Shown: positions 50,601-62,830, counted from the first letter of the stretch. The stretch: 64,000 nt of DNA from Terebella lapidaria (GCA_949152475.1 OX424566.1:25644423-25708422), one strand, 5' to 3'. Program-made: numbers and translations. Notes: generated by a model from the letters alone, not told the origin.

Positions 50601-53600
50601 ATGGCATACGTAAAACTGACAGTGAAACAACTGAAAGAGGAGCTTTTGAAAAGAAATGCATCCACTAGAAGCCGCAAAGCTGAACTTTTGTCGAGGTAAT
50701 GTGTGAAATACTCACGGATGTATCAATTATCGCCCACTCACTCATAAACGAAAGGCCCTAATGCACTCGCATGATGAATATGGTATCAAATGTGGTATGA
50801 ATAAGGTATATACCTTATTCATACCACATTTGATACCATATTCGGTATGATGGTAATCATTAGGGTTTTAATTAGTTATTTTATGAGCTCATCATAAGTT
50901 TTCGGGAGCACATATATAATTTAGTGGTCAATCCTGTTTCTCTATGATAATCAATGACAATGATGAGTTTATGTACTTTATCAGTGGCACAAAATGATAA
51001 ATACAGATAAAAAGAATATTTAGTTTGCAATAAAGAACATTTTTCTATCATAACCAATTGTCACTCAGGATCCTAAGTATGGGAAATTAGTTGGTAATAA
51101 AATTGCCCACATTATTGTACATCCTAGCCGTTATTCGTAACGTAATGTCATATGTGTCACTGTTCATTCATATCCTGCCGTCTTTTTTTCCAGAGAAAAT
51201 AAATATCTCTAATAGATTTCAATGGAGATAAATCAGAAGCAAGTTTTACACTTATGCAGATCTATTTCTTTTTATTTTTTGTTTTTAGAAATACGAGATC
51301 AACCCCACAAACATGTTAGTATTCAGGTAATATTGTTAGGTCAGAAGAATTGAATATTGATGTAGATTATTATATTATTACTTTTCAGGCTGGAAGACTA
51401 TGACAGGAACCAAAATTTTGGAGTTGAGCCAGTGGTACTTCTGGATCCAACCATACCTGATTGGCCTGAGAGTTTGGCTAACTTCAGACAACTTACCATT
51501 GGACATGCAGCCTCGATACCGGCCGTGTCATCCGAGGAAATTACCAGTTATCTACAGTGGCAACAGGCATGCCCAAAATGTTTATACTTTTTATTAATTG
51601 TTTCTATTTCGAAAATTATGATATTACATCTACATGTATGGCGAATACAAAAAATTGCCGTCACTCATGTGTCATTGAGTCTATAATTGTCCCACAACTT
51701 ACAGGCTACTGACAACCAAGCTGTAGCTAACTTGAAATCGATGGAAAAGGCTGAGCGATTGGTCGAAGCAGGGCGCGTAGCTGCTTGCAGCTTTCTGGCA
51801 AGTGATGGTTGCGTGTTCTTCTCTGGATTTGTGGGAGCTGCTATGAAGAAAAAGGTATGTATCGTTCCTTGTTTGATTTCGCTGCACCATGTATAAGACG
51901 TTGAAAGTTATTCCAGTTAATGTTCCAGTTAGTTAATCATGTTTCACATGTTGTATTTCTTTTTAGTCTACAGACCACAACACTTGATTTTACTCAAGCC
52001 ACTGAACCAGAGGTAAGAATTTGGGATATTGTAATTTTTCACTCTTTTCATACATGTACAGTGGCCCCCTCAGATAACATCCTGCTCTCTCTATAAAGGT
52101 ATGTTTGTGTGGGGTTCGGATCAGTTTAACATTGGAATGCCCCCTCTAATAAAATGTACCCTTAGATAAGACCTCATGAGTTGTCTGGTATATTGTTATA
52201 TTTTATCTCAGGGTGACTACTGTACTCAAAATACAATGCTACAAACATGAATGATGAAGACTGAAGTAAATTAAGGAATAAGCTTTAGAAATCTGATTAC
52301 AGGGATAATTCATTGCAGGTTTTTTGATAGCATTTGAGAAGGTTTGAATACATGTTATGAATTAGCATATCCATGTACCATGTGTACATGTACATATATT
52401 GCTCCTTGAATGATTATATTTGCATATTTTTTAAAAAATACATGATATATCATGTATATGCATATATAATGTATAATGTTCCTAATTGACTAGTAATGAC
52501 TAGTAATGTTCCTAATTGACTAGTATAAATGGTTGTAAATACATATATGTACACCAGTAGGGGATGGGATACAGGCTTGTGTATTCATTGTCCTCATGAT
52601 CAGTAAATTATTCCACAGGTATCTTACAACTTCAAGCTGAGAGTAGACACCAGTGTACCTGCCAAAGTGGAAAATGCTCACTGCGAATGCCCAGCCGGAA
52701 GAGGTCCGAAGGGGACTTGTAAACATGTAGCTGCGATCTTGTTGGTGTTGCACAAGTTCAAGGAATCCGGAGATCTTCAAATCCCTGGGACATGTACAGA
52801 ACAGCTACAAAACTTCCATCATCCACCAAAGCTACACACCGGTTAGTTTATGATTAGGCCACACCAAAGTTGCTGTATGGAATCACCGCCTATAGGAAAA
52901 AGAGTTTCACTTTTAATCACCACTACAAATTACCATGATATCAAAAAATGTTTATTTTTATTTCACCCCCACTACCCGTATTTCATCTTGGACTGTTAAC
53001 GAGCAAAGTGGTTCGATATAAAATTCCGATTAAAATATGGTACTAAGCAGTTTTTTTTCCCAGGGAATACATGTAATAACAATCTGATTGGGAACACTTG
53101 ACCAAAATACCCTCCGTATAGAAAATATTGGTTAGAAGGCCATTGAGCTAAACTTTTTTGCAGAAAATTATTGTCGAAAATCCATAGAAGAAATATTTAT
53201 TTGTGAAAAAAAAATTCTCTGTATACAAGATTTTGGTCGAAATTCCATAGATGAAGAAGTTTACTTGTGAAAAAAAATCTCCTCCACATACAAAATTTTG
53301 GGGAAAAATCCTTAGACCAACTTTACAATTTGGTGTGGCCTTATCTTGCGTGCATGATATAGTCACTGTCAATACTGGATGGTTTACAGCAGTTGCTCCT
53401 CAGTAATATGTACATAAAGTTGCCAACATGGCACTTTTCCGAAGATTTAGGTCATTTCTCCAGAAAGCTATATGGAACAATACAAGTAATTGTTTTAATG
53501 TTAAAACACATCAATAAATATTTTTTGCTTTTGAGAGTACCAGTGAAATGGTGAATCACACTAACACTTGTTGCAGGGCAACATTGAGGTTGTATGGAAT

Positions 53601-54565
53601 CCCTGATATGTTTGTGTTTATATCATATATATAGATCTATATATATTTTTTTTTCAGGTAGCCCAGTGAAGGCATCTGATCTGTCAATTCAGAACAAGAG
53701 GAAGGAAATTGACATCTCTGATCCCAGACCAAAACGGTTTCGCAATCGGGAAGGGTACCGTGACTTCGTGAGGAACTGTGTGTACAATTATGTGGCACAC
53801 ACAGGTGAGGATTTGACTCTGCGTTACAGCTATCCCAAAGCTGACTTGCAGGCGGCTGTCTTCGACCACGATTACTGTGCTTTGCCATTCACTGAACACT
53901 GGGTCGACAACTCAAACAAAATCAGCCAGCCAGTAGCAAAAGTCGTTGAAGAGCAGACCAGATCTCAATCTCAGTCGGTGGAGTGGCTGAAGCAACGCGA
54001 GTGGCGCCTGACCGCAAGCACGTTTGGGACGATATGCAAGGCCACTGTCCGCAGGAACAAGGAGAAACTCTGTCAGAGTCTACTCTGTCCACCAAAGCTC
54101 TCAACACCCGCTATCCTGCACGGTCGCAGATGTGAATCTGTTGCTATCCAGAAATTCTCGAGTCTCCATGACGTCACTGTCCAGAAATGTGGCCTGTACA
54201 TCCGACCCGACCTAGCCTACCTGGGAGCGTCTCCGGATGGACGCATCGATGAAGATAACATCGTTGAGGTCAAGTGCCCCTACAGAGGTCGCAACAAAAA
54301 GATCAAACCAAACAAGTACTTCCCATTCCTTGAATGGAATGGGAAGGAGATAGAATTGAAGGTTTCCCACTCTTACTACGACCAGGTACAGGGTCAAATG
54401 CTGATCGCCAAAGCAAAAATTTGTCACTTTGTAATATACACCTTCAAGGACATCAAAGTAGTCAAAGTGACCTATGATGAATCATACTGTAACCAGGCGT
54501 TGGTACCCAAACTTAAGTCTTTCTATGACACAGTCTATCGAAGGCATGTTGCCAGTAAATTGTGA
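50601..54565 (+). CDS. SAP-SWIM-YqaJ nuclease of the ISL2EU-type transposon
   Basis: Six exons: 50601-50695, 51389-51566, 51705-51854, 51974-52012, 52619-52841 and 53658-54565, giving 530 residues with no break. Residues about 5-35 are a SAP motif (LTVKQLKEELLKRN, SRKAELLSRL), which binds DNA. A SWIM zinc site CxC..CxH is formed by C176, C178, C188 and H190. Residues about 338-500 are a YqaJ-like PD-(D/E)xK nuclease: WRLTAS, E388, SPDG with D422, E432-V-K434, and QVQGQ. Its role in transposition is not established; resection or end processing is a guess from the fold. The second intron starts with GC instead of GT. The start ATG lies 141 bp inside the left end. AATAAA at 55261 follows the stop. 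Confidence 0.88.
50776..50843. repeat. 68-bp perfect palindrome in intron 1 of the YqaJ gene
   Basis: Two 33-base arms, beginning GAATATGGTATCAAATGTGG on each strand, meet at a central TA with no mismatch. This could extrude a cruciform. Confidence 0.95.
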
Positions 54566-54779
54566 GATGACTGACGTGGGCAAATTATGATTGAGTGCTT
54601 TATAATTTGCAGTGATGTTCAAAGTTATTGATATTTGATAAGTTCACTGTTCACCAAATACATTCATGTGCATATACCAAGAATCATTACTCTGTACTCA
54701 TGGTTCTGATAAAATAGTGTGGACATTAGACAAATAATGTTGTCTTTGTACATTCTCGTCAACTTTTCACATTCAACTT

Positions 54780-55260
54780 TGTGCACTTTGATATGAGATG
54801 TGTAGTTTGATGAGATTGAGATGTGTACTTTGATTTGTGATGTGTATGTGTACTTTGATGTGTACCTTGATATAAAATATGCACTTCGTTTTGAGATATG
54901 TTTCATGGTATAAGACATAAAAATATGAACTTTGCAGAGATGTGTACTTTCATGCGATATTTGTACTTTGATACATGTAATTTGCTGGGATGTGTATTTC
55001 ATGTGAGATTTGATCTTTGATGTGACATGCGTACTTTGCAAAGATGTGTACTTTGATGTGACGTGTACTTTGCACAGATGTGTATTTTCATGCGAGATGT
55101 ATACTTTGCTGAGATGTTCACTGTCATGCGAGATGTGTACTTTGCGGCTCCAGATATTTTGTTTCATGCGAGATGTGCACTTTGATGTGAACTGTGCACT
55201 TTGCTATATATGGAATGTGAACTTTGATTTGATATGTGAACTTTGAAATGGGATTAGAAA
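54780..55260 (+). repeat. Minisatellite in the 3' part of the YqaJ transcript unit
   Basis: Irregular units of about 20-27 bp built on GATGTGTACTTTGATGTGAG. They lie between the YqaJ stop and AATAAA at 55261, so they are probably 3' UTR. They open a His/Tyr/Thr-rich minus-strand frame (54664-55167) that is not a gene. Confidence 0.8.
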
Positions 55261-55759
55261 AATAAACATGATTCATAGCATTCGAGGTAGTATTTATTAT
55301 CAGTTAGCTACCTAACCTCAGCTCCCTAACTATTTCACCACAGCTCAGTTACCAAGCAAGTTATCTTTAGTATCATTTTTGAAAATGTTCAGGTGCAGTA
55401 CAGAAAATCAACCAATACATTTAGTGTCCCTATTTTTCACAGACTTGTAACATGTAAGACACTCATAAATGAATATTTCATTCTAAATTTGTTGAGCCTC
55501 GGGACTGAAGTTACTCTCATTACCCATTTTATATTCATTGGCATACCACCTGAGCTCTGGTGACATATTTTGGGGTCTAAAATAACAATTTACACATCAT
55601 GGAATAGACACAGAATTAAAACACACTTTTATTGGATATAACTTGATGTTCATATGACCCACATTGACTAAATTAGGCCATTTTCAACATCATTACATGT
55701 ACTTACTCATAATACAGTTCTTAAAATTAGTGAGATAGAAGCAGACTGAAATTATGTGA

Positions 55760-57270
55760 TCACCCAGAACTACACGTTGGGCAGAAAGCTCTTTTCAAAA
55801 TTTTGAAAGTTTTGGCCAGTCCAATGATGCGTTCCACATGTATCCGTTTGGAGGCAATTCTGCGATCTTTCAGAACTGCACTGGCACTCAGTTGACTTTT
55901 CCCTTTCAGGAAAGTTGGAATGTTAATTTTCACGTCCTTTGAAGCGAATAAGTCCTGAACATTGAAACCACGATCCGCCATGATACTGTCTCCAGGGGAA
56001 ATAACGGATGGATCAGTCAGAAGTTCTGAGCGTTCACAGATCTGGCGATCACTGACACTCCCTCCGTAGGCTGGGCTGACATACGAGACAACTCCACGTG
56101 GTGTACATCCAACCAACACTTTCAGAGTGTTACGGTTCTTGTATGTGGAGAATGTAGCACACTGAGCTTCGACTTTCGATGGCTTCTGGATTGGAATTTC
56201 TGTTCCATCAACAATCATCCTTGTGGTCGGGAATTGGGATCGAAAGTCCTGAGGCATGAATTCCTGCACTACATCTGTTGGTGGAGATTCCATAATTTCC
56301 TTCAACTGAAAATAAAGGAACTTAATCCAGATGTGGGTGATGGTACTAACAATGTTTTGTCGAATGTCAAACAATAAACTCAGTTCAAAATCTTCTTTTG
56401 CTTGACGTAACTTAATCAAAGTCAAGAAAAGTTGGTTTTTGGGATGGAGATGACAACTGATACCTAAGTGATCCACACAATCACCCAGAATGGTAAACAA
56501 AAAAGAGAAATGATCATAACTGTTGAATCCGGTGTAATATTTAATTACATCTGGTCGGAGTTGGAATGAGTCAATCGAGAAATTGACTTTGTTTTCCAGT
56601 ATCGTGCAGTTCACAGATGCCTCGGCAGTTTGAGTTGTGACTTCGGCACTTGTTTCCGATACTGGGAGCTCTGGAGGAGAGTCACTGACCACCACCACTT
56701 CTGCGCCAAGCCCGATGTCCTCTGCTTTTGATGCTCCATCAGTGGTAGACTTCACCTCAGCTGCACGAGCAAGCCGTGATGTTCTCTCTCTCCGCTGTTC
56801 TAAACGCTTCCGTCTTGCTTCATCCACTCTCCGAGGCTTGAATGAGAATACTGATGGGACAGCATTGGCCAGCAGGCGTTTCTTCTCTCCTTGAAGATAA
56901 AAACAAATAACAATTGGTTACAAACAGCAGGAATGAATGAAACAAATTTGTAAATTCTTTTTAAACTACAATACTTGTTCAACATTTTTTGTTTCCCTCT
57001 GCAGTAAAGAGGGCCTTCACAGTATGATAATGATAAATATCTACTGATGGACATTCTTATTGACATACCTAATAAAGTCTGAGCATAGTCACTGTCTGTA
57101 AAGTGGTCTGAACAGACTACACTGTGCTTGCCAGACTCCCATGGCTTTTTGGTGATGGGGTCACATCTTCTGATGGCGAAACTCCATATCCTTTTCACCT
57201 CAGGATCTGATGGGAACTGGTGCCCTCCACGCTTGTTTCTGCAGCCTGGTACGCAGCAGTAAAAAGGCAT
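55760..57270 (-). CDS. THAP-DDE (DDE_Tnp_4-like) transposase of the ISL2EU-type transposon, apparent C-terminal frameshift
   Basis: Exons 57270-57069 and 56889-55760, GT-AG, phase 1, give 443 residues; an acceptor just before the ATG implies a non-coding first exon. Residues 1-82 are a THAP domain (FYCCVPGC, the C..H pair in VVCSDHF, and AVPSVF at 77-82), a C2CH DNA-binding zinc module. An Ala/Glu-rich linker follows. The catalytic core resembles IS5-like DDE_Tnp_4 transposases: D295 (VDGTE), D373 (MADRGF), E420 (HVERIIG). The frame stops at 55760 after FCPTCSSG. Near 55787 the -1/+2 frame continues ELSAQRVVLGDHIISVCFYL down to a stop at 55693, like the usual C-terminal tail of the family. 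That implies one indel, or a sequencing error. AATAAA on the minus strand is at 55633. Confidence 0.85.
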
Positions 57271-57838
57271 TTCTACTCTGCAGATAAAAATATATAGTTG
57301 ATGATAACCATTCAACATGTACACTAATTCTTCTAATATAGATACTCGTATATTTCCTGATAACAAAAAAAAAAAACAACACTAGATCTAGGCCTATTGA
57401 ATTTAGTAAAACAGAGTCTGTACATGTGCTAGGCTCCTCTCACCACTATCATGACCACTATAGGCTAGCTTAAGCCACTAGATATAATATTGTGCACAAT
57501 ATGTTCAATTGAGCGCGATCAAAAAAAAAATCATGTGAACTGACAAATTTTCTAGTGGTGCCACAACCCACTAGATTGATACCGTGCCACAATCACAAAC
57601 ACTTGACTTTCGCGATTGACCAGGTGACAGACGACACAAAGCCTACTAGTAACCTGCTAACGGGCGATAATACAGGAAAATACCGTTTCCTTTTCCATAA
57701 TACATCTCACATTCGTATACCAGGAGTTACCAGCGATATTTTCTGAGAAATATAGATTTATTTTATCAGTTTATTGGTTTCTTACCTGTCTGGAATTCAT
57801 AAATGCGTTGACATAAAGGACGAAAGTGTATAACAGTG

Positions 57839-57922
57839 GCGAAGCTGTGAAAATCGCCTGGTTTTTCCAGATGCCTGATAGTACAGTGGCGCCGCCAAGC
57901 GAATGAGTTTTGATAACGTCCC
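57839..57922 (-). repeat. Right terminal inverted repeat of the ISL2EU-type element
   Basis: On the minus strand from 57922: GGGACGTTAT, CATTCG, GGCGGCGC, TGTACTAT, AGGCAT, in the same order as the left end. Confidence 0.85.
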
Positions 57923-57924
57923 AT

Positions 57925-59700
57925 TAAGACACACACAAATTCAAGTTGATTCGATTATCCAAAACAAAACTACGGCCAAAAAGCGTGTTTCACTGACATA
58001 TGAATTGACTTCAATGCTCTATGTTTGGAAATTGGCGTACTTAATGTTGTTAATTGATTTGAGCAAATTAACTGAATTATCGCATGAATATGAAGCGTAG
58101 GGACCGGTGCTATATGCATATCATAAAGATACACGTACAAGACTACTTCAGATGACAGGACAGCAAATAAACAGTCGATCCTACCAGTGCAGTTCTCATA
58201 TTTCGATAAATTATTCTGACAAGCTTCAATGCCACAAGCTTAATGCCACAAGCTTACAAGGAAAGCATGGACTTATGAACCGTTAGTCTAGCGGTAAATC
58301 AGTTTGTTCTGCTACACTTAAAAATGCTGCACCGACAGTTGCAAAGAGTTGCGAACAGTTAGTTTTCTTCGGTTTTTTTGGGCTAAAATATTGTTTGTTG
58401 AATTAGTGTAGAGCGATGCCAATAATAATTGATTCAACAAGACATGATCAATTATAAATCCATTTTCATTCGATTTAGTCTGCTGCGAATCAATATGCGA
58501 CATGTATGTCCAACTTTCAATGCTCAATAATATTCAAGATGCACGAGCAGGAATTCAATCACTGTATTACACACAGCGTGCATGTGATCACAGTAAAACA
58601 CCATCGCTGTCTTCAAAGTCTAATCTGTTTGCATTATCCAAGATCTGATCGCACATGCATGGTTTGATTCAAATTGTTGTAGAAATAACATACATGTAAT
58701 GGTTATACCAAGATCTCTATGGGCTTTCCAAATATGCTTTAATATGCTGAAATTGAATCATGGGAAATATATGTACGTAATACTGTAATAGGTGCATACG
58801 TATTTACCTTAATGTATCGAGAATTTAACACTTTTCAACCAGCCAAATTAGAATATCACCATCAAACAACAATCTATTGATAAATGTGATCCAATGCTGA
58901 CTCTACACATATTAACATATGGGATATTATGCATTAATCTTTTCCTAATGAGAAAGTTAGCATGGAACGACAGTTTATTGATACTTTCTCACTGTTAATG
59001 AACATGCATGTCAAATGGAGTCCATTTTATTGCATTTTTCTTCAATATTATTGTTATCAACAAACCGAATTTTACCCGTAAATTGTTCATGATTATTGGT
59101 CTAGTTCCATCATTTCCGGGAAACAATTTTTTACACAATATAGCCAAACTGAACACGACCTTGTTATCATAATAAATATTTTGCGATTTTGTCTTTTTGT
59201 CTGCTATTTTTTCATGCGACCAAAATTAACATTGCTGAGGGTTGTTCCGTGAATATAAGATTTGAACAAAATACCTATAAAGATACCATTTCTGTCCTTA
59301 TTTTCATGAAAAGAGAGAGATTATCATGTTGATGATTATACTCCATTATTACAATATGAATTTCGAAAAGGCAAATTATAATTTGAAATGAAAGAAATAA
59401 TTTTCGGGTAAAACCATTAGTAACAGCTTTGTCCACAGCTTTGTCATCGGCGTACTTATCACCATGGTAACCAGCATCGTATTCCACTCGAGACTTTTTT
59501 AAATCTGGATTTATGAGAAAATTATGGTGATAATTCTCATTTGAAATTGCTAAACAATCCCCTAGATATCCCCCCCCCCCTGATAATATGCCTAGAGAAA
59601 CGTAATCTCGAAGGCAACGAAGATATTTTGTATCCCTTATTTTGTCCATGTAAAAAATACGACCTAGCCATGGTAGGATACTAGCTAAGAATTATATCCA
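57925..59700. other. AT-rich flank, no gene recognised
   Basis: No coding frame, RNA gene or transposon end can be supported. Confidence 0.35.
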
Positions 59701-59706
59701 TGATGG

Positions 59707-59985
59707 ATGAAAAAGGTCTCTCCATCACGCGGAAGTGTTAGTCTACGTGGAATTGCAAATATTGTGAAAGTGGCATCTCCGCCAGCGGGAGAGACTTTTA
59801 ATATCGCCCGATCCATGTATGCGGCCAATTACACCAGCTGGAATGAGACCCTCCACCTCTCACCGAGTTACTTGGTACCACCGACTGAACTCCAATCGAG
59901 GTTCGATGATTATGATGAAATTTCAGACCGTGAGACGCGAGCTGGTAGTCGGTTACTAGTAGTTGACCCGCTGCCATGTGAATAG
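59707..59985 (+). CDS. Possible short coding exon, unrecognised
   Basis: A 92-codon open frame in AT-rich surroundings has balanced composition and a protein-like C-terminal half. An inner ATG at 59815 would give MYAANYTSWNETLHLSPS, with two N-glycosylation sequons (NYT, NET), as in the extracellular N-terminus of a membrane receptor. No hydrophobic segment or convincing downstream exon was found. It may be a first exon, a decayed exon or chance. Confidence 0.25.
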   Translation: MKKVSPSRGSVSLRGIANIVKVASPPAGETFNIARSMYAANYTSWNETLHLSPSYLVPPTELQSRFDDYDEISDRETRAGSRLLVVDPLPCE

Positions 59986-59999
59986 AACACTATCTGAAC

Positions 60000-61890
60000 A
60001 TAATTCTTGCATTTGGACCTCCTATGGTTGTCTCTGTTAACAAGTGTACAAATGAATTAAACACAAAGACGATAAGAACGATGACTTTCACGAGAGGTAA
60101 AACAAATAGTGAGGAAATGAAATTTTCTCGTACATATTTCATTGTCCTACTTTTATTGTCATAATCATTGTTATATTTCATTCATTATTTTAACATGTTA
60201 ATACATGTAGTCTAAGTATATATTATAGGCATAATATTGTGTCCATATAACTGCACTCTATGAATTTGTCTGTTATTGCATTTCAACTTAATAAATATTA
60301 CATTCATTTACAAATTGTTTGCCAGGAAAAATATCATGTGACTCACAGTGATTAGTTTATTTGATCATCCATGCGAAATATTATACCAATTGTATAGTGC
60401 ATTATCCTAACCAATTTGATTCATCAAAGTATAATAACATTTATGCTAATATTTTGATATACGTGCCATGTATATACAATATGTTCCTCTGTTCCGAACC
60501 ATGGGGAAACCCGTATTACAACAGAAAATGGAAACAAGAGGCTGTGCAAACTTCCTCGGCTTTGATAGTTCTATTTTAATGTACTCTCATATTTTATTAA
60601 AACAACACAAATATACCTCGGTGAACCTTCCATTACGTATGCAAAACGTTACGCGGGACTGCACCTGATTCCAGAACGCATTGGAGTATTGAACATCTTT
60701 TTTATTCCTTTTGTGAATGTACTGTGAATGGTCATCATCGCTCATTCTAAAGTGGCAAATGTATACAAGAGTTCCTTGGGTGATTAAAAATATACTACTG
60801 CACCCCCTGACAAAGGTTTGCACACTTACTTCAATCACTACACAAATGTGCCTGAATTGTGCATGTGAACGTCCTCTTAAGATTACAATTGTCCGAGTTT
60901 TCTTTTTATCCGTTTTAATACATATTTTGTAACGGTTTTGTATATAAACAATCGCGCTTCGATCACATCAAGTCCACTTCGAGTACATTTACCAGTTCGT
61001 ATCTGCATACATAGTGTAGTTATGAGATAATAATCAGTGATATACCAAGATGTACGTGGAATAGTCAGCCATCTTGCACTTCTATGCTTTGTTTACATTT
61101 GCGTGTGATGGATACAGTTCCTGTATTTACGCAAGAACCAACTGTTCAAATGAGCAAAATTTCCCAAATGAATGGTCATGGTCATTACATTTGATGTATA
61201 TCTCATTCAGTGAATATTCATACATAATATGAAATGTAGTTTCAAAAAAATATTGACTGTTTTCGAAGGCAGTTGCTTTAACTTTGCGACCATTTTAGTG
61301 CGCATATGCAGTACTGCGTCGTCAGAACCTCATGATATGACACAGGCAATAAAAAAGGAAACCTGACTCGTTGAATGTCCACTTACTTGCATGTCTGTGG
61401 ATCGGAAGTCCACCAAGACTACATGTATTTAGTTTCTACAGCTTCACGTGATAATATTATCCATTCCTCAACAAAATCCGCAGAATGCGACCTGCCCTGA
61501 CTTTTTTCCCGACCTCATTTATCAAATCCCCACTTGGCACCCACTGCAGTGAAAAACACAACAGAGTTGTACACAATAAACAACAAGGATACTTGGAGTA
61601 ATATGGATACGAATACTGTAGCGATTTGCCAACTTCAATATGCACAACAAAACATAACATAAGTGACGTAGATAGAAGTTTACGTGTAGTTGTGGTAATT
61701 CAATAAAGACCAGCGACGACATCTGAGAGTGGATGTGACAGGCACATAGATGTAACAGCATAGACAATGTGTCCCTACCATGAGTACGAGATGAGGCAGG
61801 ACAGTTTCCGACCATTCCCTTCAAAGTTATTGAGCATCATTGATGAACGATAGCACAAGAACCGGATGCTATTTTCATCACCAGATACTA
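60000..61890. other. AT-rich interval
   Basis: TGTAACGGTTTTG followed by TATATAAAC at 60928-60949 resembles the start of the TGTAACGG LTR-type sequences or a core promoter. No second end or downstream gene supports either reading. Confidence 0.25.
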
Positions 61891-61891
61891 A

Positions 61892-62371
61892 TTATCCTCT
61901 TAAAATATTGATTACCCCTTGAAGGATGAGCAGCATCTCTGTGCGACCACAAATCAACGTGGAACAAAAATACGATGTGTTTTCAGAATAAACAACACAG
62001 AGAAGGAACAAAGCTGATATTATGCTAAACAATAATTCATTCAGAGAAAACGAATAATAAGCCATGATCACTAGGTTGGTGATTTTCTTCTCGTTATCCA
62101 TAAGCTCCAGCAATGAAGCATCTACCCAGTAAGTAAAAGCATGATGTTTTCCCGGATTCAAAACTAAAAGCGGTATAGTGAGGAAACAAAAATATATTCG
62201 TGATATAACAGAATATATTGTCAGTGATATCCACCACACCATGAGGTTTATCTGGCGACAAATCTCCGTGGTATTCTTGAAGTTATTACGTTGAGAAATT
62301 GAACACCACATGTAGACAACAAAATGATTCGCAGAACAAATCACAAGAATTGTATTTGAACTGATTTTCAT
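61892..62371 (-). CDS. Possible multi-pass membrane protein fragment, unrecognised
   Basis: A 159-codon frame, long for this AT-rich sequence, has four hydrophobic stretches (around ILVICSANHFVVYMW, WWISLTIYSVISRIYFCF, FSIISALFLLCVVYS and a weaker C-terminal one). The first stretch plus SQRNNFKN loosely resembles the end of helix 7 and helix 8 of a peptide GPCR, but the rest does not fit that position. It has no clear start context or splice partner. It may be a decayed gene or chance. Confidence 0.2.
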   Translation of the reverse strand: MKISSNTILVICSANHFVVYMWCSISQRNNFKNTTEICRQINLMVWWISLTIYSVISRIYFCFLTIPLLVLNPGKHHAFTYWVDASLLELMDNEKKITNLVIMAYYSFSLNELLFSIISALFLLCVVYSENTSYFCSTLICGRTEMLLILQGVINILRG

Positions 62372-62741
62372 TCAGATATATCACAAACAAGAACGTGTAT
62401 AATGCTAACAGCATGAATATTATTTGATTGCATCAGTCTGAAGTTCCTCATTGTCCCGTTCATATCCAATGTCTTTGACATTCTACATCCAAACAATGAC
62501 ATTCACCACAAAATATTGCCTTCCTAGACAGACAAATGTTGTCTCAGGATATTGCCCAGACAACATCCGGTGGTCATTGTGTATCTTCCTAATGGCCAGC
62601 GCTTGTTCTTTCAATGTTTTACTCTGTGCTATTAATTACGCCAGTAATATGAACGCTCCTGTAAAGTATGTAGTGTGTATCGAAGGGGATTTTGCCACTG
62701 TTACGCATCTTGTTTCATCAAGTTTACATTAAACATTAAAC

Positions 62742-62830
62742 TACTGTAAACGTATGAAATTTCGCGAATTTCGCGTTTGAAAAAATAACGCGAAAATAAA
62801 AACAAGCGAAAATACGGTGAAAATATATAC
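62742..62830. mobile_element. Single end of a TACTGTAAA/CGCGAAA-type MITE
   Basis: TACTGTAAACGTATGAAATT followed by TTCGCGAATTTCGCG and AACGCGAAAATAAA is the style of terminus seen in a widespread group of animal MITEs. No opposite end was found. Confidence 0.35.

Larger units (their letters stand above)
50460..57922. mobile_element. ISL2EU-type DNA transposon with YqaJ nuclease and THAP-DDE transposase
   Basis: The left end reads GGGGCGTTAT at 50460 and, inverted, the right end reads GGGACGTTAT at 57922. Both are followed by CATTCG, GGCGGCGC, TGTACTAT and AGGCAT in the same order; the left copy has a 13-base insertion after the first block. Each end is flanked by AT (50458-50459, 57923-57924), a 2-bp target duplication. 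Inside are two convergent spliced genes, 50601-54565 (+) and 57270-55760 (-). As I recall, a THAP-bearing IS5-like transposase plus a separate YqaJ protein with 2-bp target duplications defines the ISL2EU superfamily. The element is 7,463 bp and close to intact. Confidence 0.85.

Noticed and set aside
51289-51330. Extra YqaJ exon between exons 1 and 2
   Set aside because: Splice-like borders exist, but reading it in phase gives an immediate stop, while direct joining of 50695 to 51389 completes the SAP motif.
51972-51973. Alternative acceptor eight bases upstream (TTTTTAG at about 51965) for YqaJ exon 4
   Set aside because: It puts a stop in frame; the CTACAG acceptor at 51973 keeps the frame open.
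54664-55167. A 167-codon minus-strand frame (HISHESTHL-type repeats)
   Set aside because: By-product of the minisatellite in the YqaJ 3' UTR.
58270-58300. Possible tRNA A box (TTAGTCTAGCGG)
   Set aside because: No B box at the right distance and no cloverleaf could be drawn.
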